Source: Gnetum montanum (taxonomy: Eukaryota > Streptophyta > Gnetopsida > Gnetales > Gnetaceae). From it: DNA of 64,000 nt. A program made the translations under genes and the position numbers. Under the pieces are notes generated by a model, which saw only the letters and a list, made by a program, of their open reading frames with translations, searched no databases and was not told the DNA's origin. The stretch is taken from assembly GCA_015680685.1 (NCBI GenBank), contig MNCI01033639.1, positions 26,264 through 90,263 on the forward strand. The letters are read 5' to 3'. Shown here in pieces: positions 13,083 through 24,529 of this stretch. The first letter of the stretch is position 1. The number at the start of each line of letters is the position of its first letter.

Positions 13083-13372
13083 CTCATAATGTCCATACCA
13101 CATCCTAAAAACCATCTTGGAATAGTTTCATTCTCCAAAGAGACATCGCTCCAAAATAGCAAGCACAAGTCCACTAATCAAAACTACAAGAGAGTCTTTG
13201 ATCAAGACATTAACCCATCAAAACCAAGTGTCTACATACTAGACTTGTTCATGGCAAACTAGACTTGTTCTCCATATGGTGATAGAGGAACTAAAATAGA
13301 TAATGGTGGGTATCTGCTTAGTTGATCTCCTCCTTTAGGGGAAAATCAGCAAAAACCTATGCTCTGATACCA
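13083..13372 (-). pseudogene. Rest of the Ty3 relic: RT segment and primer site
   Basis: On the minus strand, bases ~13140-13083 read FRMWYGHYEF, the motif just before PFGLTNAP. They join the Ty3 RT left of the Copia insertion once the element and one CTCAT are removed. Bases 13361-13372 are the reverse complement of TGGTATCAGAGC, a primer site. Only ~220 bp lie between RT and primer site, so gag, protease and early RT have been deleted. Confidence 0.75.
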
Positions 13373-13375
13373 ACT

Positions 13376-14520
13376 TGTATGCTCTTTCCTATGCCTTAGG
13401 TTGGAGAGAATTATGTTGGGAAGAACCCCTAATGAAATGATTATTCATGGTAAGAGACATGAATGAGTGTACTACACAGCGAAATGAAGAAAAGAACCTA
13501 GCATGAGGCCATGACTCTAAAGAGAATAGAAGAGAAAACTAATAAAGAAAGAAATACTTGAATATATAATTGCATAAATATAAAAAATCTTGTAAAAGAA
13601 ATAGAATAGCACAAATGTAAAATTGAATCCTATATGAATAATATAATGTCATGAGACAAAACCACATATGATCCCTAAATCCATAAATTGGAAAAGAGAA
13701 TTAACATCTGATACAATGCTAAAAATGCTAACACATAATATCCAAAGCACTAAACTAAGACATAATATCAACTATCTCATGTCATCATAGTAAACCCTTC
13801 AAAAGCTTTATTCCCTTTCCAAACTAATTAACCCAAAAGAAAAATGGGTTATCAATATAAAATAGAGTGAGAAACCTTGGCAACATCTCCAATCTTCCAA
13901 AGGAAAGGTCTCATGGAAATTAGGGGTGTCACTGATCTAAAAGACATGTTAACTTAACAAGCATACAAGAAAATCATCCAAAAAATTTAATATATTATCA
14001 AAAACCATAACATCCTTTCAACATATATTGTAAAAACCAAGGTTTGCCTCCTCCAATTGTCACCACAAATAAGGAGGCTAGCACACACCACACTTAGTGT
14101 AAAATGTGTATTGTGTTGTCATGTGGACTTGACAAAAGTCAAACCAACATGTATCCAAATCAAATATCAAATTACCATGCACATGGATTTATTATTAGTC
14201 TCAACTAGAACATGAAGCTTCACCCAGAACATCACTGCCAATGTTCCCTAAACATGTCGGTGCTAGAGGAGTAATCCAAGACATCAGCTCTAATGTTTTG
14301 GTGGCACAAAAAAATAAAAGGACCGATGAGCCATGAAATCATTCTCTCCTACAGGATGACTCTTGTAACAAGAGCCATAATGGTGCACTCTATAGTGAGG
14401 GTCAATAATCAAAACCATCTCTAGGAAGCCCATCTCCAATAGGTCACACAAACTTGGTGCTAGCACCATCATCTAAATAACTAACAAACATATTACCATG
14501 GCAATGAAATCGATAATGGA
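13376..14520 (-). mobile_element. Probable 5' LTR of the minus-strand Ty3 relic; outer end not found
   Basis: It begins TGTATGC three bases beyond the primer site, as expected for an LTR edge. I could not locate the other edge or a matching copy on the far side. No gene is visible; the short open frame at 14290-14472 has no recognisable motif. Confidence 0.35.
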
Positions 14521-14539
14521 TGCAATAATCAAAATAAAA

Positions 14540-14730
14540 AAATTATTCTCATTAAAGAGATTCAACAAATTGATGAATTCTTACAAGGATACCAATCCAA
14601 TGCATAGCATAATATGATCAAATCCTATCTCATCAAAGAGATTCAATAAACCAAGAGCTCTATAGAAGGACACCAATCACATGCATAGCATAACCTCATC
14701 AAATTCAAGCTAGTCTCATCAAATTTCATC
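14540..14730. repeat. ~80-bp tandem repeat, about 2.3 copies
   Basis: CTCATTAAAGAGATTCAACAAA (~14548) recurs as CTCATCAAAGAGATTCAATAAA (~14628) and as a partial CTCATCAAAT (~14708). A CCAAT...ATGCATAGCATAA segment follows each of the first two copies. Confidence 0.55.
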
Positions 14731-14939
14731 ATTAGAGAAAAAGATCCAAAACATCATCTAAAGAGATCTTGCAAATCCTTAACAATAACCTAAGGTATTG
14801 ACTAATCCAAGTAAAGGAATCCTTATCCATAGCTTTCAAAAAAATTGATAAGGCCATAATAATGAAAAGACCCAATGGCTAACAATCATATATAGATTAA
14901 TACCCAAACAAGAAATTAATCACTTTACCAGGTAACGTG

Positions 14940-15560
14940 TCATAGGATTATATGCTACTATGTAGGAGATATGGGGATTTAATTAGGCATAATCAGAAAT
15001 AGTAAAATTATGGACAACATAGAAAGAAAAATCATAATTCTATGATGAAACATTAATTTTTAGTGATTCCAAAATGGTTGAAAATATAAAAGAGAAATGA
15101 ATTATCATGTAAAAGTGTATAGGATTTTCTAATACCATGTAGGAGATATGAGATTTTAATTAGGCATGATCAGAAACAATAAAATTATGAACAACATAGA
15201 AAGAAAAATCATAACTCTATGATAAAACATTATTTTTTAGTGATTCCAAAATGGTTGAAAATATAAAAGAGAAATAAATTATCATGTAAAATTTTATAGG
15301 ATTTTCTAATACCATGTAGGAGATATGAGATTTTAATTAGGCATGATCAGAAATAATAAAATTATGAACAACATAGAAAGAAAAATCATAACTCTATGAT
15401 GAAACATTATTTTTTAGTGATTTTAAAAATGCTTAGAAAGATAGAAGAGAAGTATTAGCAGCAAAGTTTCAGAAGATTATTGGATACCATGTAGGGATAT
15501 GGATTTTAATTAAGCATAATTAGAAATAGTAAAATTATGAACTGTGTAGAACAAAAATTT
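14940..15560. repeat. 177-bp tandem repeat, ~3.5 copies
   Basis: The anchor AGGATTWTMT...CATGTAGGAGATATG occurs at 14944, 15121 and 15298, exactly 177 bp apart, and a more diverged fourth copy follows 175 bp later (~15473). Units share the block AGGCATGATCAGAAA...AAAATTATGAACAACATAG. The two central units are nearly identical; the outer ones are diverged. No coding frame. Confidence 0.9.
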
Positions 15561-16620
15561 ATAACTTCCTTAAAACACAACATTTTTAATTACCTCCAGG
15601 AGGATATGGAAGATAACATATAAAAATACATATAGATAAATTTTTATATTTTTAACCTCATCCAAGCATGAGATATAACCTCATCAATCCAAATCATAGA
15701 AATTTATATGATTTTGGATATGTTGGAAAGAATGACATATAACTCAAAATATGCTACATCTTTTTGAATGATTCCTTTTTAAAAACTATATAACGTTTCG
15801 CAAGGATTATAAAAACCTATTTTTCAATTTTAAAGATTACTTGATATCCACGTATGAAGACTATTTTAATAGATATGTTTAAATGTTTCACTCTATATTT
15901 TATGTTTTATATTGTGGTTTATATATGTCTTGACTTACCATGATTTATGTTGGATATTCGATAAATGTATTATATTTTCAAATTCATGATGATATTTCTT
16001 TTTCATCTATTTTAAATTTTTAGCTTATAATATTTAATTTATTTTCATCAATTTTAATTTTCAGCTTATATAATTAATGTGCATTAAATAATTATTTATT
16101 TATTCTTTCATTCTTTAATTTTTTTTCTTTCATTCTTGTCATGGCTTCACCATAAGTTTTCTTTTCCCTTCTTTAGTTTCATTTCAATTTCAATTCCCTA
16201 TCATGACCAATCGATAGTTAGGGCTTTTATACTTGATGTAATGTTCTCCTTTCTAAAGCTAGCAAGGTGGGTTTTACAAGTGAGTATCAAAGAGTAGGTT
16301 TTGCAAATTTTCTCATTTTGTAATATTGTGTCTAGTAACGAAAGGAGCTAGATGTGGATGTGGCCATTGTAAATAGAAAAATTTTAGGCCTAAAAACCCA
16401 ACTCTAATACCTAATCTCATTCTCAATTGAAGGAAGAAGCCTATGATAAATCTCCAACTAGAGCATATTACTCCCACTTCTACTTTTACCTTGAATGAGC
16501 AAATTAGTTAGATAAACATTAAGCACTAGCAATTTTAGTTTCTCTATCAACATATGAAGAAGAACATAAACTTGCCATTGATGCTTGTGGCTTCTAGAAG
16601 TGATGATAATAGTGGCAAGC
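15561..16620. other. AT-rich stretch with no gene recognised
   Basis: Mostly poly-T/A-rich DNA. Bases ~16400-16600 have weak coding texture (EEEHKLAIDACG-like in the + direction), perhaps a retroelement gag trace just left of the LTR at 16625, but too decayed to name. Confidence 0.3.
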
Positions 16621-16624
16621 GACT

Positions 16625-17125
16625 TGTAATGTCCCATCCCTTGTTAAGGGTAGAAGTGTATTGTAAATAATATAATTAACCTTCAAATGAAAGGATGCCT
16701 CGTTATGATTATTCATGTACCCCTTGGGAATGGGTTTAACCTATGTCATTTAAGGTCGAGTTTAGATTTTATGCTAGAATGGAGTCACAGAGCCTAAATT
16801 GGCAAGTGATGGGAGCTAGGTGAAGCAAGACAAGAATGTACTAATCACCCCTTTGGTTAGATAGCCTAACCATGGTGGTAGTGTTGGATTACCTCTAAGG
16901 CTAAAGTGGCATGGAAAGATAACCTAGAAGATGTTATAGTGTATCACTCTAATTAATAAAGTTTTCCTCTATTTTTCCTTTCTATTAAATTTAGTGCACC
17001 AATAATTTACCAAGTTATGTAATCATTAAGTTATTTCATGGTATTTCCATTATCATGCTCATGAATGTAATGAATTAAGCAACAAAAAATAATGTTTTAA
17101 CAACATATGGGAATAGGATGTCACA
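16625..17125 (+). mobile_element. Isolated Ty3-type LTR with adjoining primer site
   Basis: 501 bp with near-inverted ends: TGTAATGTCCC at the start and GGATGTCACA at the end. Two bases later (17128-17139) comes TGGTATCAAAGA, a slightly changed version of the plant Met-tRNA primer site TGGTATCAGAGC. The element therefore ran to the right on the + strand, but I found no second LTR and no sense pol downstream. Confidence 0.7.
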
Positions 17126-17309
17126 TTTGGTATCAAAGAAAGTGATTCAAGAGACAAAGTGGAACAAAATATTATTTTATTATTATTATTACAAAGAAGA
17201 AGTACATTGAAGTGGAATACATGTAGTAAAAAGGAAATGGAATAGAGAAGAAGTGGAATAGAAAAGAAGTGGGATAGATGAATAAAATGAAGCAAGATTG
17301 TGATTAGTT

Positions 17310-17920
17310 ATTTGCTTTAAAGGCATCAAGAAGATCTAAGATTATCTTCATCTGGGCTTCTTGTTCTTCATTAGTAGCATTCTTCTCACTTAGTACCACC
17401 TTGCATCCTACCAAATTACCATACAATTGTTTAATATATTTGGAGGCATTCTTCATTGCAACTCACACCTCTTCCCTCTTTCTAAGTTTAGTCTCCAAAA
17501 AATTTACTTGAAGAGATCAATTGATCATGTCATCTTGCTATTCTTTTTCCTTCCTCTACATGCACAAAAATAAAATTAAAATTATGAATTATGAACAAAA
17601 AAGATCAAATAGACGAAAGAAAAGGAAGAGCAGAATTACTCATCCAAAGTTCATCAGTCTCCACTTGAAGGAACCACTCATGAGTCAATTAATAATGGGC
17701 AAGACATGTGGCACTCTCCAATTCTCCTAAGAGTTTCTCTAGATTTTTTATAACTTCTAAAGCATCCTTGAGAATTGGATGGAAAGACAATTGAGCATCA
17801 GCTTGTACTAGTTCATAGTCTTGAAGTCGCATGATCGAGACTTCCATATGTTGCAAATCTCCTTGTGAATAGAGTAGGGTATGTTCCTAGTGATCCATTA
17901 ACCAATATTTTAAAAAAGAA
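17310..17920 (-). pseudogene. Degenerate minus-strand reading frame, unknown, helical/charged
   Basis: Translating the minus strand in pieces gives coding-like sequence: a segment near 17890-17730 with EVIKNLEKLLGELES, then one near 17500-17310 with KQLYGNLVGCKVVLSEKN and QMKIILDLLDAFKAN. Composition suggests coiled coils. Stops and frame changes interrupt it. I do not recognise the family. It may be an accessory ORF of a retroelement whose LTR is at 16625-17125, but that element would run in the opposite direction. Confidence 0.35.
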
Positions 17921-18699
17921 TGAGTTCTTCTTTAGCAGCTACTAGTGAGAAGAAGGAACCCAACATAGAGACTAAAGAAGTTACTAGAACAAACCTAGGA
18001 ATTAACGTCAACATCACCTATGATAAGGAACCCTTCATCAAGGTTGCATGAGCAGATGTCACATGTGGTGGTGATCTCAGTGGAGGAATGGAAGTTTATT
18101 TGGAATCTGTGACATAATCTCTTTCCATTTCTTGAATGAAGTACATCTAAACCATAGAGATCTAGAACACAAAAAGTCAATGTCATACAAGAAGAAAGAA
18201 GAGGAAAGAAAAGGGAAATATTCAACTTTTAGAATTAATTAGATTTACCTTTGGTTCCTTTCCTTTATCTTTTTTGATGCTATCCTTTTGTTTGGCACTT
18301 TCCTTTTGTTTTGAAATTACCAAGCTACTACAACCTTGCCCAATATGTTACCTCTATAAAAATAAAAATTTATTAGAAAATAAAATATAAAAAGTAACAA
18401 TAATAAAGTAGGCTATTAAATAAAAATATATGTATATATACTAACCTTTGAACTGGTGAGCTCTATAGTTTTCCTTGGAGCTGATTGAATTCTCTTGAAA
18501 GTTTGAGCATCTTCAGTTGGTGCACCTTTAGTTTGTGCATCCTCCATTGGATCATTTTGCATCCCAGATTGCATTACCAATAAATACATAAAAAAATATA
18601 AGTAACAACAAGAATATAAAATACATAAACATATATAAAATATGTCATTGGTTCTCTATTGATTTCTAGCCTCCTGTAAAGCCATTTAACCTTTCTTAG

Positions 18700-19560
18700 T
18701 ACCCTTGATCTAACTTCTCACAACCCTATCCTCTTCTAAAAATTTGGCATGTAATTTGGGATTAAAATGGCTAAAAATTTTACTTGAAGGATTGTAACTT
18801 AGAATAAGGGACATAATCAATGGTACACAACAAATGGTATAAGATTTTTATGGATTCTATTAGGTGTTAGCAGCTTCATCCGTGGCACAATGTAAGGCAA
18901 AAAGACAAGATAAGGACCAATCATAAACTCTATGCCAGTTTTGGCATCATGAAGTATAAAGATGGAATAAGTACTAAGATAGGTCTAGTGTTGATACCAT
19001 AAAACCTTGCTATGAATAAATTGGCATAATTCAAAGTGTCTTTCATCAATAAAATCTCCATGAAGAAATTGACTTTTGTGGATAGAAAAATTGTGGACAT
19101 AATCACATAATTATTCTTGACAAAATAATCAAAATTGAGGAGATAAAATTGATGAAATTAGAAGATCCTTCCCTAAGTGAAAACCTAAAACTAGCCAAAT
19201 ATTAGATGCAATAACCACTATTAGCCCAAAAATCAATTGTGAGTTGGAGCTTTTACTTCTATCATAGAGATTACACCATTGAATTATCAAATTTTTATAG
19301 AATGAAACTTTGAAAATTGGAAAGACTAGCAACTCTAACAATTGTGAAGTTGTGAGATATTGGAACTCCTCCGCTCCAAGTAAATTGCACACAAAATCAA
19401 AATTAGTAATTGCATTATTTTGGTGCAAAATAATAGTCACAAATTTAAAGCTATGAGAAGGAGCTTATGCTTATGAAGAAGCTTGAGTTGAATGCTTTTG
19501 AGCTATGATGTCACTATAGAAATCTTCAATCTTCCATTGATACTGTGCTATGATAGGCAA
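18700..19560 (-). pseudogene. Degenerate minus-strand reading frame, unknown (~250 codons)
   Basis: A mostly continuous minus-strand frame with an intact core of 103 codons at 19440-19129 (FDFVCNLLGAEEFQYLT near its start). It extends on both sides through a few stops (upstream QYQWKIEDFYSDIIA; downstream FELCQFIHSKVLWY and HDAKTGIEFMIGPYL). It reads like real protein rather than chance, but I cannot name a domain. It lies on the same strand as, and upstream of, the frame at 17.3-17.9 kb, and both could be parts of one old gene. Confidence 0.4.
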
Positions 19561-19984
19561 AGACTTATTTTCTTATGTATTTATAGAAGAAAAGAAAGTA
19601 GTCTAGCAAGAGAAAAGAGGAAGTATCAACTTAAGTTAATTAAAAATTAATTAAATATAATGCTTTTTTTCATGATTTTATGATTGATAGGTCACAAAAA
19701 TTGACATTATCTTCAAATGAATGTCTAGTACTCTCTATGACGATTCCAATGATACCAATTTTGTCAAAATTTAATTTATGATTTGGGAGTTACTATATTT
19801 TTTGGGTTGTGTGCAATTTAAAATTAAAATATTTTTTAAATTTTTGAACGTTAGTTTAAGTTATTAAAAAAATTTGAGCAAGAGGTCATGAATTCAACCC
19901 TAACCCCTAAACTTTATTTTTAATTAAAGAAAAAATTTTGAAGCCCTAAGCTTGGGAGAGGCTAAGGCCACAACCAATGCTTGT

Positions 19985-20160
19985 TGCTAGCAAAAATAGG
20001 GCCTACTGCATCATTGCTCGATGAGGCCACAAGGCCTAGTCACACAACATTATGACTAGCCTGATGGTTAGCAATAGTAGGACTTCCTGCATCACTGTGA
20101 GGTACGACCATAGGGCCCAACCAAGTAGCATCATAGTTAGCTCAATGGCCAAACCAATGG
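19985..20160. repeat. ~83-bp tandem duplication in a GC-richer patch
   Basis: GGGCCTACTGCATCATTG (~19997) and GGACTTCCTGCATCACTG (~20080) head two diverged copies that include GAGGCCACAAGGCC / GACCATAGGGCCC and GACTAGCC / GTTAGCTC. It lies next to the 45-bp minisatellite. Confidence 0.5.
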
Positions 20161-20317
20161 CCAAGCAAAAGCCCCATCCATCATGTCATTTTGTCTATTG
20201 CTCACTTCTCACCACTATTTGCCTTCACCACACCATGGTCCACCTCCCCATCTAACACCACTATGCTTGTCCTTCATTGCTTTTTGCACTACCATTGTCT
20301 ACTAGCACAATAGATAA

Positions 20318-20635
20318 CTATCCCTTTTAATGCTCCATGAACACTGACTGTACCATGAATAACGACCCCTTTCAATGCTCAGTAGACACTAATGGTGCTG
20401 TGAATAATGATCCTTTTTGGTGCTTTGTAGATATCATCGATGTTACAAATAATGATCCTTTTCGGTGCCTCATGGACACTGACAGCATCGAGGATAACAG
20501 CCCCTTTCAATGGCTTGTGAATATCAATGGAGCCACAAATAATGGTCCCTTCCAGTGTTTGTCGACACCTCCAATGCTGTAGATAATAGCCCCTTTTGAT
20601 GCTCCATGAACATCGACGGTGTCGCAAATAAAAAT
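20318..20635. repeat. 45-bp minisatellite, seven diverged copies
   Basis: The block CCCCTTTCAATGCTC (with variants TCCTTTTTGGTGCTT, TCCTTTTCGGTGCC and others) recurs at ~20321, 20367, 20411, 20456, 20501, 20546 and 20590, a steady 44-46 bp. Because 45 is divisible by three, the + strand stays open from 20337 to 20582 and would encode a 15-residue repeat near NNDPFxCxVDTxGA. The minus strand is open too (20627-20379). I see no splice or promoter signal that marks it as a gene. Confidence 0.85.
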
Positions 20636-20639
20636 AATT

Positions 20640-21950
20640 ACAATAGGATAATGACTAGCATGGAGATTTAAGGTATATTATACTAGAAAACATGCTACAT
20701 AGGTGGAAGAAATGGTCCACCTCCCCATAATTGAGTTTATGGCATATGTAATATAGGTTGGAAAGGATTTAATAGGCATGACAAATTAATAGCACTGATA
20801 TTTTGAAAGAGAGTATATGTAGGTGGCATAGTAGTTGCTAGTGGAATTATGATAGCAAGGTTAATTACAATGGATAGTGAGATAGAAATGTTTTACAATT
20901 CAAGCATTGAGAAAGGTTTTGAGGAGTTGATGAGATTCATGTGCTGTGTTATTGGGGTATTTGATGTATGAAAAGAATCTACAAGAAAAGTAACATGAGA
21001 AGGTTGTTCCTCATCGCCATCATGAACACTAATATCTCAACTTTGCTCATGTTGCCCATCATGGAACTAGAAATTCTAGCTACTAACATTAATGTTGGTA
21101 TTCCCAATGAGGTGCTCCTCAATACCACTTGTCATAACTTGTATTTCATGCCTAGTGAGAAATATTCTATCAGTGTGGCATGCTCAAACTAGGTAAGCTC
21201 AATAGGACATTTTGAGTTGGGTAGGAAAAGTCCCAAACCATTGGCTACCTCATATTCAACCTCTTCTTAGCTCATTTTAAAGTAGTATGATGCTTAGTTC
21301 CCTTTTTACATAACTTTGTAGTCATGTTGTGTTATGGGTGGTGTAAGTACCTGAATCTGAGAGTCCTAGGAGAAGTCAAATTCTTTTCCTATCATGGTGT
21401 CAAAAAAAGGTATCATGCATAGACTTAAAAAAAGAAACAAAGATCAAGTACAAATGAAAATATGAAATAAAACCAAGCAAAAATATTCAAAGCAAGAAAA
21501 TTCTAAGCGCTGGAAAGGACCTATAGACTACTAGGCATGTAAATTTATAATACTAGAAATCCTATTGGTCCTCCTAGTATTAAAAATGTTCCTACATAAA
21601 TGTTCTTTTTATTTTTATAAGGACACCTCCACAAACTAAATGTTAAGATACTTAGTGCATAGCTATAAATGGTCTTTGGATCGATGTAATTCTTGATAAA
21701 TTAACAATTATGAAACAAGGGGGTATGAGCCCTCTAATCAAATAAAGACTTAGCCTATTGCACACAAATTAAGAATGGCAAGGAATGATGAAAAGGTGAA
21801 GTTTCTTTTTTATGTTGAAATGACTACGAGTAAAACCACAGGAAAAATGACTAATTATGAATCATTAAAAAATAAAGTGTAGAGTAATTTGTAAACATTA
21901 AAATAAAAATGAAGTGTAAAGTATCAATAAAGAATGTACAATATTAAAAC
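20640..21950. other. No gene recognised
   Basis: AT-rich DNA with short chance frames only. The 74-codon frame at 20968-21192 has no recognisable motif. Confidence 0.3.
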
Positions 21951-21954
21951 ATTT

Positions 21955-22124
21955 TAGTTTTGACGTGAGATAAGTTTTGATGTAAGCCAAGTTTTGATGT
22001 GAGACAAGCTTTAACATGAGTCAAGTTTTAATGCAAGAGAAGTTTTAACATGAGACTAGTTTTAACATGAGAGAAGTTTTGATGTGAGCCAAAATATGAC
22101 ATGAGAGAAGTTTTGACGTGAGAG
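21955..22124. repeat. 17-bp minisatellite, ten copies
   Basis: Consensus near AAGTTTTGACATGAGAC. Units start at 21955, 21972, 21989, 22006, 22023, 22040, 22057, 22074, 22091 and 22108, exactly 17 bp apart with no indels. Units vary at the GAC/GAT/AAC and final positions. Confidence 0.93.
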
Positions 22125-22865
22125 AACAGCCAAGCATAAAACATTGAAAATTGGCTAAGTGTAAAATGTTAAAAATAACTTGATGAGAGAAAAATTAACA
22201 TGCATAAGAAAGCATAAAATACAAAGATTGCATTGATGTGGGAAAAGATCCCAAATGCAGATGCTATATTTCTTAAAAAATAAAGATTAGATCATTCACC
22301 TTCTATAGAGGGCCAAACTACAAATGATAAAAGATAAAAAAACGTAGATGTGATAGAACTAATAAAATAAGCTCAGATCTAGAGCAAAATATAGATTTGA
22401 AGGATGGAATTCAGCCTCTAAAGGATTGGTTGATAGATGGAGAACTTGTAAACATGATCCAAAATCAATTCTAGACCAAAATGAGGTTGTTTTAGCCAAG
22501 GTTTCCTATTACTCACATATAAGCTAAAAATTCTATCTCTAAAAGTGACACAGAAGGTGCAGAAGGTATTGAAGGTGACCAGGGAGCACATAGGTGCTAC
22601 AATAGTAGCAGGAACTCATGCTCTTGATCTTTTGAAATCTAAAAAATGCTCTCAAACCTCAAAAGATCTCCTCAAATATCCAAGGATCCAACCCTAAAAC
22701 CTATGTTTTGAGCTTGTATTTATAGCATGAACTTGTCAAATTTAATTTATGGTTGCTAAAACTGAACTTGGAGTCAAGTGTAACTTGTCTAAATATGGAA
22801 AAGCAAGTTTGACTCATGCTTTTGATGTCCAGCATTATTTTTTATTCATTGAATGTCCAATGTTA

Positions 22866-22962
22866 ATCACACTTAGAAAAATTTTGATACCATATCATTC
22901 ATACTTAGAAAAATGTTGACGCAACATCATTCACACTTAGACAAATTTTGACAAAAATTTTT
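22866..22962. repeat. 32-bp tandem repeat, three copies
   Basis: CACACTTAGAAAAATTTTGA starts at 22868, with variants at 22900 and 22932. The spacing is exactly 32 bp, each unit followed by a ...ATCATT tail. The surrounding 22125-23430 holds no recognisable gene. Confidence 0.8.
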
Positions 22963-23434
22963 AACACTAATGTTTTTTTGGAAATCATAGAAAATTACGT
23001 CCATAAATTAGATTATGAACCCAAACAATTTCCAAAGACCCCTAGGAGCTAAAAATATGCCTTGTGATGGTGTATTTCTAGGATTTGATGCTCAAATCAT
23101 CATGAAATAATATTGAAACCAAGCTTGGTTTTGGTTTGAAACAAACCAAAAAAAGTATATGCAACAATTCCCCATGGTTAAAATAAAGAAATTTATGCAA
23201 AATAAAGATGAGTTAGGACCAAAATAATTTACATTTGCCTATCAACTAATAAATAAATAAAATACTTTGAATTTTTATCTTCATATGAATAGAGCATTTG
23301 ACACTACTTGTTAACAGTCATCTTATGTAAGACAACCATCTAAAACTTCTCCTAAAGCATATGTGTACACAACAAAAGGCCTACCAAAAATTGGTGAGAT
23401 CAATCTCTATCTTAGTTCCTTAAAAGCTTTATAG

Positions 23435-23893
23435 CTATTAAGTTTTGTGATACTTAGATCACAAGGTTCAAAAAACTAGAAATACTTTAATAACTATCAC
23501 AACATAAATTAAAGAAAATAAAGATTGAATTAGATCATAAATATTATAGTATTCATGGTATTACTCACATACATTACATCTTAATTAGAAACAAAGACAA
23601 AGAAAGAAAACTAATATTAAACAATGTGTCTTTATTATGTTCTATTCACACACTTGAAAGATTCATAATCAATACATTTATAGGTAAAGATGAATAGTCA
23701 TGTTGATATACCAAATAGTGATAACGAATAGTTAACGCTAGTTAAGAAGTATAGGAAATAGAATTATTCTAAACAAACTCTATACATTAAAAAATATAGT
23801 ACATGAATATCATAGATAGTATTTACACTATGACGGTGTATACAAATGTTCATGCTATTATAGAATTTAGAAAAGAATTATCATGTTAAGCTT
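23435..23893 (-). repeat. Dispersed LTR-like repeat R2, copy 1
   Basis: About 455 bp that align over their whole length, same orientation, with 45010-45463. Shared landmarks: CTTAGATCA.AAGGT, ATTATAGT.TTCATG, ACATTACATCTTAAT, TTTATAGGTAAAGA.GAAT and CATAGATAGT.TTTACA. No protein is encoded. Length and context suggest a decayed LTR. A better-preserved possible primer site next to copy 2 would make both minus-strand. Confidence 0.65.
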
Positions 23894-24529
23894 GTTTAAA
23901 TAGAAAAACTCTAATAGCACACCTCAATCTCAACATGGATACTAATAACATTGCTTTGTTATCTAAAACCAAATCCATGGCATTCATAGAATGAATGATA
24001 AATAAAAACACCACTTCATTACTAGTTTCTACTATACTACATGAATTAGAAATTTATAAGCATAGTTAATGGTTATGGATTAGTGCTCTAAAGTGGAATT
24101 CTTTGTAAGAAAACGCATTTCATAGTGAGCACCATATGATCAAGAAAATAGCTGGTTATATTTTTAATTAGTAAATCTAATATTATTATAAGTGCAAGAT
24201 AATAGTATGTAACTTTTCTTTTCAAAAATGTTATAAATTATTTTGTTCATTGTTAAATAGTGCTTGAAATGCAAAGAAAGTGATTAGAGATATTAAGAGC
24301 AATCATCTTCTTCAAAATATATTACAACATAATGAAATATTAAATCATAAAAAAGAAATACATGCTTATCATGGTAAATTAAAGTTAAATAACTTCACCA
24401 TCTATCACAAGAGGTTATAGTAAATATAAATAGAAAATTTAATAACTCAAATCAACAATCAATAGATGACTCTATATTTACTTTTATTAAATTATCAAAA
24501 ATGTTTTTTGATGATTTAGGCTTCAATTA

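Larger units (their letters stand above)
6576..13087 (+). mobile_element. Complete but dead Copia retrotransposon with 5-bp target duplication
   Basis: LTRs at 6581-7718 and 11956-13082 both start TGTT and end CCTCA. The element is flanked by CTCAT on both sides (6576-6580 and 13083-13087). A primer-binding site TGGTATCAGAGC lies 2 bases after the 5' LTR, and a purine-rich tract precedes the 3' LTR. It is inserted in the RT of a minus-strand Ty3 element, which reads on across the duplication. The internal region holds a shortened gag and a broken pol. The first 60 bases of the two LTRs differ at 8 positions, so the insertion is old. The LTR family is shared with the minus-strand elements at 32.4-43.8 kb. 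Confidence 0.95.

Noticed and set aside
20337-20582. 81-codon + strand frame as a real gene
   Set aside because: It is explained by the 45-bp minisatellite; the opposite strand is open as well.
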